Source of the DNA: Sweltsa coloradensis | Taxonomy: Eukaryota > Arthropoda > Insecta > Plecoptera > Chloroperlidae | DNA length: 64,000 nt | Reading direction: 5' to 3' | Assembly (NCBI GenBank): GCA_024449915.1 | Contig: JAMZAV010003162.1 | Location: 1 to 64,000, forward strand | Shown here: piece after piece, positions 44,476 through 55,540 of the stretch | Layout: each line of letters starts with the position of its first letter | Position numbering within the stretch: position 1 is the stretch's first letter | Notes under the pieces: generated by a model | What the model was told of the DNA's origin: nothing | The model's input: only the letters and a program-made list of their open reading frames with translations | Databases searched by the model: none | Made by a program: the position numbers and the translations under genes

Positions 44476-44736
44476 TGTTAGGTATAACCTAACTTGCCCT
44501 AGTCAGGTCAATGTGTGTATAGTCAAGTTGGAGGGAGTATCTAGGAGGCATTGGAATCCCCTTCGGGAGACAGCCTAAGCAAGCGGTGGGAAAAACAGAA
44601 GAAGGTGTTATTGGATTGTCGATTGTGGTGATTTTAGGAATGGTTTCTTTCTGTATTTTCTGAAGATTAATTTAAATAAATACTGAATAATTATATCAGC
44701 ATTGATTATTGTTACTTACTACCCCTAGACGTAACA
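44476..44736 (+). repeat. Ty3/gypsy right LTR
   Basis: 261 bp, TGTTAGGTATAACC ... ACGTAACA, with inverted termini TGTTA/TAACA. A polyA-like AATAAA lies at ~44675. Confidence 0.8.
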
Positions 44737-47700
44737 GTATATGATATATAATAATGTAAATTGTATGTATTATGTATATTTTGAGTATACATGCAATATG
44801 CATAGTGAGCATAGTAAAGAATTAAACTTTAGATTAAGTGATAGGCAATCGATGTTTGTGATGTTGGATGTTTAGTTCAGAGTATTGATGAGATATGTAG
44901 ATAAGAAATAGTTTGATTGCGTAAAGATTTTGTACAGTAGTTATAGATTATACGTTTTGTAGTTGAAACATGTATTGTACATAACATTCAATTATGTAGA
45001 TTAATTTTTATGTACATTTTGAGCTGCTATTTGTGTAAGAGAAGTTTACTTTGGTATTAATGATGTTGATTGTCTAATGTTGTTGGGTGCACTCAGTACG
45101 TGATTAGGACGTACGATTAAGTTTGAGATGCTGAAGATTCGTGTGCGCCGTGTGGGTGATGATAATCGTGTCCGTGTCAGTTGCGCGTTTTTTTTTGGAC
45201 GTTTGATGGTTTTATCGGTTGGATAACCTCATATGGGAGGGAGTGCCGATTGTATAGTAAAAACAAGGGTCATTACGAGGATGTGTTTCGGGATCCTGTG
45301 TAAGGAGGTCGGGGGTTTGAGACCCGTGGCTTAGTTAGTTCGTTGTTTGTTTCTTCCCTGCAATTTAGAAGGCGCCTATGTGGATAGGAGCAGCCTGGGG
45401 CAGGATGGCAGTTTGCTTTTGAACTCAGATGTTGTTTAAGAATGTTTCTTATGTGCTGGCACGTATTGTTGATGTATTCACATGTAGAGGGACTTGTATA
45501 ATGTTGAACAAGTGTTCCCGGGGTGAAGTACAATAATGATGACAGGAGGTCATTTCATTTCATTTTTCATTGTATGAAAAATGAGCTTTTGATGATGTTT
45601 TTGGTAATGAGATTAGAGATTCTGGACTATTTTTTACAAGTGAGTTGCAGGAATGTTGCAATATTTTGATTTGTCCGATATTGAGCAGGCGGGAAGGAAA
45701 GTTTTTGAACTGTGTTGCCTGTTATTAAGAGTTGTTTGAAATAATCCCTTTCTTATCGGATATATAAGTTTTCGATGTGTGTGTGGAGGGTTGACGATTA
45801 AGGGAAGTACAACCTTGGTCGTGTCAGAAGGGCGGAGAAATGTGGGTTTTGAATTCTTGTAGGGTGTCCAGGTTGGTAGGTTATAATAGGGTTAAGTTAG
45901 GTTTATTTTATTTTTGGCCATCAGCCTCTTAATGCGCTTAATTTTTTTTTATTAGGTTTATTATTGTGCTTGTTATGGCACCTTAGTTAATAATGTGTTA
46001 TGATTAAAGGCGGTTGGGACACCCTGCTTGTGGCTGTGTGGATTTCTTGTTGGCTGGTGAGGGTGGAGTATTGCTGGCGATGGCATAAGTGTGGAGGACA
46101 CAATCAATTGTGATGAAGTTTGGGACGGGGGGATCACGTGGATAAACTCTGCGATGTGAGTTCGTTTTATCTTCGGGATGAATCGCGATTGTTTTGATTA
46201 AGCAGTTTTTGGAGGAAAGTTTGTGAAATAGTATTTTCAAAATTTTGGAAGATGGCATGATTGGCCAGATAATTGAGCTGTTTTCCTATTGGAACACAGT
46301 GGCTGAACTCTTACCGTGGAGATGGGTAGGGGATTTCCACCAAGGAGGTTCTAATTCTAATCTAATACAACCTCCTTGATTTCCACGAGTGTGTTTTTCT
46401 ACCCTATGGTTGTCAGTACATAGTGAATGTATTTGTTTTAATATTTAAATTTATTATGTTTTCATAAATTTGTTGTAAATTGTTCAAGGAACAAGAGGGT
46501 TATTCTTTTTCGTACAGTACCTTCATGTGTTTATTGTTACCTAGTTTGTTAAAAAATACTGATGATTTATTTTTATTTGTGCTTTTTATTAATTGTAAGT
46601 TAATTAAGTTTCAATTTCTTTCATAATGGACTGGTGTAATTTTTCAGTAGAAAATTCCGTTTGCTATGTACTGATATTATGTATGTCATGTTGATGTCAG
46701 CGATTTAAGTGACCTTATGGTCTAACGTTACAGTACGTTGCCGTTATTTGTTTGTTTGTTGTAGTTTTGGATGGCATAAATCGCTGACGGCCGTGGGAGA
46801 TGCCCGAAAAACGGTGACCCTTGATGGAAGTTTGTCGAGTTCATCAACTGGTCGTATTGTAACGAAGGGATTGCTGGATTCAAAATTGGAATTTTATCTA
46901 TATATATATTTTATATTCTCCTTACCTCGGCTAGCTCAACGTCGGCTCGGAGAGTACACGATATGATGTTGATTGAAATTGATGAATTAAATTAAAATTA
47001 TTGTTGTACTATAAAGGTTAATTAAAATTAGGTGAATGTTGTAGAGGACTAAGGTGATTAATAAGATTTATATTGTTATATGAGAGTTTACTAAAACCAA
47101 AGAAAAAACAAGAAAAACAATTAGTTCAACAATGAAATACATACAGGTTATAAAAACAAGGCAGGTACCGAAATCTGTAATCCCTATATGGCCATATAAG
47201 AAATTCAAAATTAACGATACCTGTTGTGGGTGGAAGCGTAGATGTAGATCGATGATGAAGATGGTTGGATTGGATTGGATTCCGGCGTCGGTTACCCAGA
47301 CGACGTATTCGGTGGTGTGTGGTCGGCCTCGCCCATACAGATGTTCAGAAGATCGTATCGGAATGGATTGTCAAAATTTATGGGTTCGAATTGGCTTGCG
47401 ATAATTTTATAGAATGAATTTGTCTTGAGTGCGGTGTTGGTCTATCGGATTTACTCCTGATAACTTGTTATTGTGAGATGTGAATATGATGGTTAAAGTT
47501 GACCATCATAAAATGTACTGATGGTTGTGATGAACATGATGATTGTTTCTCGTAGAATTTAAATATGAATAAGGGAAGCACACATTTAATGGAATTGTTC
47601 TAGTGTTGCTCGTTGAAGCCGGAATACATATTGAAGTTAAGTTTGAATGTATTTGAGTTGATCAGCGCTTTTATCTCATTGCGTATATTTAATTAAATTT

Positions 47701-48879
47701 CACACTCTCTCTAGCACACGTCACTTATTTAATTATAGATTGTAGATAATTTTTAGACATTACAACTACCACTAGTTACTACAAGAATGTTCTACCATAA
47801 CACAAGTACACAACACCACACCACAGTCCGCGCGAACCTGATTCAAGTTCGTCCGCCTACTAGGCCCACTCTTCCAGAAGTGCCCAACGTTCGTCCGAAG
47901 ACTTTCATCCTTCTTCCAAGACTTAGCATACTAGCCAATCAGAGTATTGTATAAAAATTACGTCATTCACAAAATTAACCAATTAGCATCTTATAGGGGT
48001 GTTTTAGGAACGCCCAAATTTGGCCTTGAGCTCCCCTCGCAAGCTGACTTTAAATAGTTATCTGAATCTGTTTTTATTGAAATTTATAGGCAATTTGAGG
48101 AAAATATAGAATAAACATTTTAACATTTTTAAAGCTCGCCGTGGAAGAAGGATCGACACTTGATATTTTTTATATGTTAAAAATAGACAAAGTCCAGATC
48201 AAGCCTGCACGTTATGAAAGGAACTAAATAAAAAACACCCTTAAGACGGTGTGAGAACTGAAACTTGGCTTGGAAGACATCAGTTCTTTCAGACCTAGCC
48301 TGCCCTTTGGCGACCTTTAGGTTTTGAGTTTACTTGAAAACTGAGATAAATCTGTCCAAGCCTCGTCTGCAGTTCTGTACTATGTAACTAAAATTACTTA
48401 AAATTCTCAAGTGCAAGATTGAGAGTAACCTATGAAATAGACCTGTGTCTGAAGGACACTTAAAAATACACATTAAAAATAAGAGGGTAGGACCATATTA
48501 TCGTCTCATGCTTTTGTCGATAATTTTTAGAATTGTGAAGATCCACATACTGTCAGTTTACACAATCTTGTCATGTGTAGACCCTTCAAAATGTGTTCTT
48601 TATTTTAATTTATATATTATTATTTTAATTTATATAATATGTACGTGGTCTAAACCTTCAAATGTTTTTTAGTATAATATTCGACCATGAAAGCCGTAAC
48701 AAATACATATTATGTGTATGTTTTTGGAGATTTTCGTGGCGATATTTTTTCGGTTATAATAACACGTATATTTTCGTTGGCATAATAACAAAAAAAAACG
48801 AATATATTAATTTAATGTATATATAAATCAACCCGTGAAAGTCTGCGATAATATATATATATATATATATATATTATTT
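44737..48879. other. No gene recognised; G/T-rich then C/A-rich
   Basis: 4.1 kb with no similarity to known proteins that I can see. Up to ~47700 the plus strand has far more G than C; after 47700 the bias reverses (CACACTCTCTCTAGCACACG ... CCACACCACAG). A 10-bp inverted repeat CCAAGGAGGTT/AACCTCCTTG lies at 46338-46378. Frames near 46709 and 47132 are short and unsupported. Confidence 0.4.
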
Positions 48880-48969
48880 TCAGAGCTATTTGACCCGGAT
48901 ATATATTATTTGACGAGTGTATTAAACTACTAACCGAGGTCTATATTTTTAACACTTACTTGTGTGAAT

Positions 48970-48997
48970 TTTCGGAGACGTCCGTCTCCATCGTCAG
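48970..48997 (-). ncRNA. Hammerhead-like core, family C, left arm
   Basis: Minus strand: CTGACGA, then GGAGAC-GGAC-GTCTCC stem, then GAAA. This matches CUGANGA-stem II-GAAA exactly with a 6-bp stem. Stem III is not evident. Confidence 0.45.
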
Positions 48998-49333
48998 ACA
49001 CTGACACACTGGCAATCTCACTGTGTTTCCGGAGGCTTCCACCCATGTTGTTGTGCCCTAGTGACTTCTTCCCTGACTAGATTGCGCCATATGGGGCTGA
49101 ATTCTTTAGTGGCCTGGCTAATTACATTTTCAATGCATGACATGACTGCAGACTTGCCGACATTAGGAAGAGAAAAGAAGCTGCAGTCATGTCATGCATT
49201 GAAAATGTAATTAGCCAGGCCACTAAAGAATTCAGCCCATATGGCGCAATCTAGTCAGGGAAGAAGTCACTAGGGCACAACAACATGGGTGGAAGCCTCC
49301 GGAAACACAGTGAGATTGCCAGTGTGTCAGTGT

Positions 49334-49361
49334 CTGACGATGGAGACGGACGTCTCCGAAA
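49334..49361 (+). ncRNA. Hammerhead-like core, family C, right arm
   Basis: The plus-strand copy of the same motif (CTGACGA, GGAGAC/GTCTCC stem, GAAA). Confidence 0.45.
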
Positions 49362-49430
49362 TTCACACAAGTAAGTTTAAAATATAGACCTCGGTTAGTA
49401 GTTTAATACACTGTCAAATAATATATATAT

Positions 49431-49440
49431 ATATATAAAA

Positions 49441-49479
<39 letters not shown>
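49431..49479. repeat. (TA)n tract
   Basis: TA-dinucleotide run between PLE family C and family A ends. Confidence 0.85.
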
Positions 49480-49800
49480 AAAAACAAGGATCTTGGGTAA
49501 AACCGCGTCAAAAATAAGATGAAACCAGGGCAGAACCTGGGCGTCCACCGACTTTTTCCGTCTGTACTACGTCAGACATTTTTCAAGGTTGACTGTGACT
49601 CTACGGAGGTTGGAGTCACAGTGGTTGGCAAGCACGCAGCCCCGCCTTATATACCTGGGCTGAAGGTGCGGGGCGGCAAGGTTATATAGAAAATAGGTGC
49701 GGGGCGGTGTGTCATATCGAAAAATATATAGGGATGGTGGCAATAGAGAAAAAAAATAGCCCCGCTTACTGTAGTAAAAACCTTTTTATCCGGCTTCTTG

Positions 49801-50160
49801 TCATAGGGCCTGATTGGTTTCTTTTGAAATGTTATTCGTGTTTAGAATTATGGAATCTGAAATTTCCCACCACCTCCGAGGGATTTGCTGAATAGGTCTA
49901 GGGACTTCATTTCGAGGCATGAGTGCGGTTTCCAAGCAAGAGGGGGCTCTGGCTATCTCTCTTTTGTTCATGTTATTCGGCCGTTTCTCAATTTCTACAG
50001 ATTCACGGATAATACGTGGCTTGAGCTGTTGTACAGGACAAATAGTTTTTGTTTTGTCAAAATCTATCACATGCGAGTAAGCTTTAGCATGTTGAGCCAG
50101 GGATGATTTCTTGTCACCTGCTTTCACAGCATTAGAGTGTTCATTTATCCTCACTGCTAT
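49801..50160 (-). pseudogene. PLE family A protein C-terminus
   Basis: Reads INEHSNAVKAGDKKSSLAQH, then SHVIDFDKTK, LKPRIIRESVEIEKRPNNMN and SIILNTN. Asn/His-containing SxLxxHxxxxxHxIDFxxxxI, then RxxxEsxEIxK, is the typical end of a GIY-YIG endonuclease in PLEs. The same segment in the copy at 52026-52390 shows small indels. Confidence 0.65.
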
Positions 50161-50500
50161 GCGTCTGCCTGTTCAAATCAATCAATCAATGTCTGCCAAA
50201 TCCCTCGGAGGTGGTGCAAATTTCAGATTCCATAATTCTAAACACGAATAACATTTCAAAAGACAACCAATCAGGCCCTATGACAAGAAGCCGGACTAAA
50301 AAGGTTTCACTACAGTAAGCTGAGCTATTTTGTTTCTCTATTGCCACAATCCGTATATATTTTTTCGATATGACATCGCCGCCCCGCACCTATTTTCTAT
50401 ATAACCTCGCCGCCCCGCACCTTCAGCCGAGGCTATATAAGGCGGGTGCTGCGTGCTTGCCAACCACTGTGACTCCAACCTCCGTAGAGTCACAGTCAAC

Positions 50501-50535
50501 CTTGAAAATGTCTGACGTAGTACAGACGAAACGTC
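50501..50535 (+). ncRNA. Hammerhead-related stem-loop, family A
   Basis: CTTGAAAAT, then a GTCTG...CAGAC hairpin, then GAAACGTC. The 3' half GAAACGTC fits the hammerhead core with a palindromic ACGT stem III; the 5' half departs from CUGANGA. Copies: 51814-51848 (minus, GAAACGTT) and a damaged one near 49550-49590. Confidence 0.35.
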
Positions 50536-50699
50536 GGTGGACGCCCAGGTTCTGCCCTGGTTCATCTTATTTTCGACGCGGTTTTACCCAAGATCCTTGT
50601 TTTTATCCTATGACGGGCCGCGAAAACCTACAACAATCCATATATATATATATATATTTATAGTTACATTATACATTACATTACATTATATACATATAT

Positions 50700-50990
50700 A
50701 TATATATATATATATGTTCATAAGACCAACTCCGGGAAGGTCCCGTGACAAGAAGTAGGAGATAACTTACACCGCTGACATCTCGAGGCTCTCTCTCAAC
50801 TCACTGTCATCTAGATCTGTTTACCCAGATGGCTGTGTTTTAATTGTCATCTTGTACTTTGTTATTCCATTTTGTTTTCGTTTATAAACCTTGAAAAAGC
50901 TAGGTGAAACCCTAGTGAAACGTCGGTAAAAAATAAAAGTGACTACACCGGGGTTTGAATTTCTGACTATCTATATGTTTTGTCTTAAGC
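50700..50990 (+). mobile_element. PLE-like terminal segment, family D
   Basis: It starts at a (TA)n run and contains CCTTGAAAAAG, a CTAGG-TGAAA-CCTAG hairpin and GAAACGTCGG (50890-50924), then AAAAATAAAAGTGACTACACC. It shares the CCTTGAAAA-hairpin-GAAACGTCGG plan with family A but not the sequence around it. No protein. Confidence 0.45.
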
Positions 50991-51013
50991 TTTCGTGATC
51001 CATGGTTAATGTT

Positions 51014-51209
51014 TTAAGTATCTTTACGGTAAATAATCACGCACAGTATTATAGAAAATAACTTTTAATCCCAACGTTTCAGAAAACTATGTTTCCATTT
51101 TAAAGGGGAAGGTTAAAAAAAAAAATTCAATAAAACAACAACAGCATTTAAAAAGTTATTTTCTATAATACTGTGCGTGATTATTTACCGTAAAGATACT
51201 TAAAACATA
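51014..51209. mobile_element. Small hairpin element E
   Basis: 57-bp inverted arms (GTTTTAAGTATCTTTACGGTA ... ATAGAAAATAACTTTT) enclose ~85 bp. The minus strand inside carries GGAAAC-ATA-GTTTTC followed by CTGAAACGTTGGG (51100-51073). Confidence 0.5.
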
Positions 51210-51287
51210 TATATATATGTGTGTTACCATCTTTAAATAATTAAATTTACTTCTTTCGGTTTACCACGTATATTGTTTATTTAATCT

Positions 51288-51479
51288 GACGTTTCGACTG
51301 GATTTCACCAATCTTTGTCAAAGACAGTAAAGCAACTCAAGTTATAATATTCCTGTTAGTTAACTTCTTTGCATTGCCTTGTTTATTATGTTTGTTTTAT
51401 GTTATTATTGTGTTTTTGTTTCGTTTCCCTCTTGAAGATTTTTTGTATACTGGGTTTTTTACTTGAGTTGCTTTACTGT

Positions 51480-51482
<3 letters not shown>
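51288..51482. mobile_element. Small hairpin element F
   Basis: Inverted arms AGACAGTAAAGCAACTCAAG (51322-51342 and 51463-51482) next to (TA)n. On the minus strand, CTTTGACAAAGATTGG...CCAGTCGAAACGTCAG (51324-51288) repeats the stem-loop-GAAACGTC plan. Confidence 0.45.
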
Positions 51483-51512
<30 letters not shown>

Positions 51513-51566
51513 ATTCTTAGGCTTTCATGGATTCTTAGGCTTTTAGGGCCGCTGGTAGATGTAGAT

Positions 51567-51714
51567 GTGGATTCTGCGGTGATTTGCCCTGTGTTTTGAG
51601 TTGAGGGCTCTAAAAAGAACCGTTCTTCTCGACGTTTCGAAAAGCTGTGGCTTTCCATCTTCAGGAGTCGATGTTGAGTCTGTGACGGACGGCAGTCGAT
51701 CACCGCAGAATCCA
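51567..51714. mobile_element. Small hairpin element G with hammerhead-like core
   Basis: 18-bp inverted arms TGTGGATTCTGCGGTGAT/ATCACCGCAGAATCCACA enclose ~110 bp and abut (TA)n at the right. The minus strand carries the motif listed at 51631-51664. It has no coding capacity. Confidence 0.55.
51631..51664 (-). ncRNA. Hammerhead-like core, element G
   Basis: CTGAAGA, then a GGAAAGC-CACA-GCTTTTC stem, then GAAACGTC. All core elements of a type I hammerhead are in place: CUGANGA, GAAA, and a GUC cleavage triplet with palindromic ACGT as the minimal stem III. CTC before CTGA could pair with GAG after the GUC as a short stem I. Confidence 0.5.
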
Positions 51715-52025
51715 CATATATATATATATTATATATATATGATAAAAACAAGGATCTTGGGTAAAACCGCGTCGAAAATAAGATGAACCAGGGCAGAACC
51801 TGGTCGTCCACCAACGTTTCGTCTGTACTACGTCAGACATTTTCAAGGTTGACTGTGACTCTACGGCGGTTGGAGTCACAGTGGTTGGCAAGAACGCAGC
51901 GCCCGCCTTATATAGCCTCGGCTGAAGGTGCGGGGCGGCGAAGTCATATCGTGAAAAGGTGCGGGGCGGCGATGTCATATCGAAAAAATACGGATGGTGG
52001 CAATTGAGAAACAAAATAGCACAGC

Positions 52026-52510
52026 TTACTGTAGTGAAACCTTTTTAGTCCGGCTTCTTGTAATAGGGCCTGATTGGTTGTCTTTTGAAATGTTTTTCGT
52101 GCTTAGAATTATGGAATCTGAAATTTGCACCACCTCTGAGGGATTTGGCTGTATAGGTCTACGGACTACATGGCGAGGCATGAGAGCAGGTTTCCAAGCA
52201 AGAGGGAGGCTCCGGCTATCATCTCTTTTGTTCATGTTATTCGGCCGTTTCTCTATTTCCACAGATTCACGGATAATACGTGGCTTGAGCTGTTTGTACA
52301 GGGCAAATATTTTTGTTTTGTCGAAATCTATCACATGCGAGTAAGCTTTAGCATTTGAGCCAGGGCTGATTTCTTGTCACCTGCTTTCACAGCATTAGAG
52401 TTTTCCCTTTTAAATCCTCACTGCTATGCGTCTGCCTGTTTGGCCTATGTACGTTTGATCGCAGTCGCCACAGGGAACCTCATAAACCCCTCTTTCTTCT
52501 AGATGACAGA
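52026..52510 (-). pseudogene. PLE GIY-YIG endonuclease, frame-broken
   Basis: From ~52500, GVYEVPCGDCDQTYIGQTGR carries the GVYxxPC...YIGQTGR form of the GIY-YIG motif. A frameshift near 52410 follows, then MIDFDKTKIF, IIRESVEIEKRPNNMN and ISDSIIL. Such endonucleases nick target DNA for PLE insertion. It is inactive as read. Confidence 0.75.
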
Positions 52511-52820
52511 GTCCTTTGCACTTCTCAAAAGTAGCTGATTTTTCTGTCAGTGGAGAAAATTGGTTTTCGATGTTCTTACGTTTTGAGGATTCACCTATGA
52601 CGCCCTGGGGTACCCTTGACTATGGAAAAAAAGCTTTTGACCGGGGTTTCCCCTTGTCCTCAGTATCATCCTCAGATTTTCTTCAGTTCAGGTTTAAACG
52701 CTCTGGTTATGTCTGGGTCCAAGTAACCATTGAGTGATAGAGCTTCACGGAGCTTGTCAAATTCCTCTCTTGAGTGAGATTTGTCAGAAAGGGTTTTCCG
52801 GGACCGGGTGACTAGAGTGT

Positions 52821-53246
52821 TTAAACCACTGAAAATAACTGTGAAGGCCGGTGGGGGGAAGCAGCATTCAGATACCGGTTGGTGTGGGTGGGTTTTCTAT
52901 AGACTGTGTGTCCCAAACTGCCATCAACATTCTTTATTATCAAGACATCGTGAAAAGCAAGTGAGTCGTTGGATTCTACTTCCATGGTGAACTGAATATT
53001 CGAATGGATACCATTTAGATAGTCAGGAAAATCATTCAACTTGTCCACACCATGGAGCCAAATGGCATAGACGTCGTCCACATATTGTATCCAAGAAGAT
53101 GGTTTTTTAGGAGCTGCAGCTAGGGCCTTATTCTCAAAATCTATCATGAATAAGTTGGCAATAGCAAGTGATAGCGGCGAGCCCATTGGAGCTCCCTTCA
53201 CTTGCTTATAAAACTTGTTTTCATAAATAAAGTATGTAGAAGACAT
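52821..53246 (-). pseudogene. PLE reverse transcriptase, C-terminal half
   Basis: KGAPMGSPLSLAIANLFM (motif B), YVDDVYAIW (motif C) and VYRKPTHTNRYLN (thumb) are hallmarks of Penelope-like RT, a telomerase-related polymerase copying element RNA. An open frame of ~140 codons is followed by frameshifts near 52830. The fingers subdomain upstream is absent. Confidence 0.85.
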
Positions 53247-53270
53247 GCAATGCCTTGCTTACTTCATGAT

Positions 53271-53479
53271 GTCCTTCGGTATTCCATAGCTTTCTTCAAT
53301 AATAACTATGATATAGTACTATGATATACAGTCTTACCAGAGACACGTTATGGCCAATCGTGCACATAATTTTGGACCACACCGGGCCGCATCAGACTGT
53401 GCTTTGCTGGTTTGTTTAGAAGTCTAGGATTCGACGTCAGGCATTACCTGAGTCAAATAGACATTCTTCACTTCAATTT
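53271..53479. other. Spacer between PLE and BEL2
   Basis: No feature; it may include an unrecognised BEL2 leader. Confidence 0.35.
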
Positions 53480-53521
53480 GGTAAGCATTCCTTCCAAATA
53501 TAACAAGAACTTATCACTCAT

Positions 53522-54480
53522 TATGGAGGCAGATAAAAAGAAATTACTCTTTAAAAAAAGAACATCTTGCAAAGCAGCCCTTACAAGATAACAAACTTTT
53601 ATTGATTCATTTGATGTCTCAATACATGACATACTTGAATTGAAGGTGAGAAACGCTAAATAAGAAGATATTTGGAAAAGTTATCTTTCTAATCAAGAAG
53701 AACTAGAATTTGAGGACGACGAAAAGGATCATGCAATTAATAGAGAAGTTTTTGAAAGTCAGTTTAACAGAGTCCAAGCAAAATACTAAAGGTTTTTGGA
53801 ACTACCCCCCGTTGATTTAAATCAACATGGACTAGAACCAGCTGTTGGGTCTAGGCCTACCTCAGGCGTCTCACACAATGGGCACAACTTACAAATAAAT
53901 CTACCCACAATAAATCTACCTAAATGTGGAACTATGGCTACATTTCAAGGACACATTTGAAGCCTTGATAGTAAACAATCCTCAATTGTCAAGCATACAA
54001 AAATTCCACTTTTTACTGTCGTCTCTCCAAGGAGAATCACATCAACTGGTGCAAAATCTGCCGATTACTAATGACAACTTTCAAATAGCGTGGCAACTGG
54101 TCACACGCAGGTATCATAACACCAAGTTAATAGCACAAACACATGTCAGACAATTACTGCATGTGCCCTCAATAACTAAGGGTACTGGAGCAAATCTTCG
54201 AAGACTTATAAATCATGTTCAAATAAATGGGGCATGCTTTAAATGCTTTAGAATTCAATATTCCATTGCATGACGTATTGATAAATCAGATTGTCTATGA
54301 AAGCATTGACACTGAGACCCGTAAGGAGTGGGAAATGCATTCAGAATTAGATGAAATGCCATTGTTTGAGTCTTTGATTTACTTTTTGGGAAAAGGGAAA
54401 TGCAAGGCACTTAAAAGAAAAGGCAAACAAAATATCAGAACAAATCAACTTGAATTTTAAAACCTAAAAGCAAGTCACAA
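53522..54480 (+). pseudogene. BEL2 gag
   Basis: Starts MEADKKKLLFKKR. A linker with INLPTINLPK leads into the DUF1759-type domain: LWLHFKDTFEALI, QKFHFLLSSLQGE and QLVTRRYHNTKLI. Frameshifts near 53920 and 54230 and stops near 53600 and 53785 break it. Confidence 0.75.
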
Positions 54481-55540
54481 CATTCTTACATAGCTGTAAA
54501 CAGCCAATGTATTCTCTGTTCAGAAACTCATTCATTGTAAAGATGTGCAAGTTTTGCGAACGTGAGTCCTCCAGCAGCCCCTACAACGCTTGTGAAACCA
54601 CAAGTTATGTTTTTAATTGCCTCATACCATTTTCTTTTAAATCATGAGTGTTCTACACATCGCTGCCAAACGTGTAATAAAAGGCATCACACCATGCTAC
54701 ACTTAGATTCTCAGACATCGCAATCCACCTCTGATAACAGTGTGCACTCCACATAAGCTTCAACTCAAAAGTTCAATTTTGCCGCAAAACAAGACTTACT
54801 GTACCTTCAACGATAAGGTTCAATCTCAGGTTTTATTAGGAACAGCGGTGGTAACCTTTGAAAAACAAGTATGGACAGTACGTTCATTGCAAAGCACTGC
54901 TTGATTCTGCATCCCCGGTAAACTTTGTCACGGAATCATTAGTGCAGAACTCCAACTGAAGAAATCAAAACAGCACATTCCAACCCAAAGGCAAAAACGA
55001 GGTTAATGCTGAAACTTCCCACACAGTTTTCTAAACTTGAAGTCAGGGTCAGCGATTATACTACTAAAATTTGGGACTGTGCGGTTTTTTCCCCGCATAA
55101 CGGGCACAATGCCATCTACTTTTATGAATTGCGATAGTTTTGGGAATTCCTAACGATATGATGTTGGCTGATGAACAGTTCAACCAACCTGGTCCTATTG
55201 ATCTTCTCATAGGAGCACCGTCCTTCTATGAAACCTTGCGCCCCGAAAAAATGACACACACTGGAAATTACCCAGTATTGCAAAACACTAAACTTCGCTG
55301 GACGATTGCTGGCAAACACCTATCAATTTGTCAGCTCAATCAACTCACCACGTTCACTTTGTGCGAAATCAGGATTCACTAGAAAATCAACTTCAACGCT
55401 TTTTAAGAATCGAATCTATTTGCCTCGATCACCTGTTTTTGTCTCCGGAGGAACGACAGTGCGAGAAACAAATTCTCTGAGAACACTACTCGACAAACAA
55501 GATGGAAGATTCGTTGTCAACTTCCAACGAAATTGACCCA
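54481..55540 (+). pseudogene. BEL2 zinc knuckle and protease region
   Basis: HRCQTCNKRHHTMLH (about 54660-54705) is the second gag cysteine motif. ALLDSAS-like sequence with shifted frame lies near 54890, LADEQFNQPGPIDLLIGA at ~55165-55220 marks the end of the protease-like domain, and DKQDGRFVV at ~55490 is the usual lead-in to RT. Confidence 0.7.

Larger units (their letters stand above)
41948..44736 (+). mobile_element. Truncated Ty3/gypsy (Metaviridae-type) LTR element
   Basis: A partial left LTR (41948-42102) joins directly to the end of the RT domain; gag, protease and most of RT are deleted. RNase H and a complete integrase frame follow, then a polypurine tract and an intact right LTR (44476-44736). 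No target duplication can be defined because the left end is broken. Confidence 0.8.
48880..49430. mobile_element. Head-to-head PLE-like ends, family C
   Basis: The left arm (48880-49155) and right arm (49178-49430) are reverse complements (GACCTCGGTTAGTAGTTTAAT, GGAAGAAGTCACTAGGGCAC, AATTCAGCCC), bounded outside by (TA)n. Each arm carries a hammerhead-like motif. It codes for little: no RT is seen. Confidence 0.55.
49480..50618. mobile_element. Inverted pair of PLE family A ends
   Basis: Arms 49480-49895 (minus orientation) and 50197-50618 (plus) are reverse complements over ~415 bp: AACAAGGATCTTGGGTAAAAC, GTGCGGGGCGG, AAGAAGCCGGA, ATTCTAAACACGAATAA. The ~300-bp spacer belongs to the left copy and codes for part of the GIY-YIG region. 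Same family as the longer copy at 51730-53270. Confidence 0.7.
51730..53270 (-). mobile_element. Penelope-like element, family A, 5'-truncated
   Basis: Minus strand: RT C-terminal half (53246-52821), a damaged linker, GIY-YIG endonuclease (about 52510-52026), then a terminal repeat-like tail with GTGCGGGGCGG and the stem-loop-GAAACGT motif, ending beside (TA)n at ~51720. The N-terminal RT half is missing; the element stops near 53270. Confidence 0.8.

Noticed and set aside
47132..47404. 90-codon plus-strand frame
   Set aside because: No recognisable motif, no splice or promoter context, and expected by chance in 3 kb of stop-poor G/T-rich DNA.
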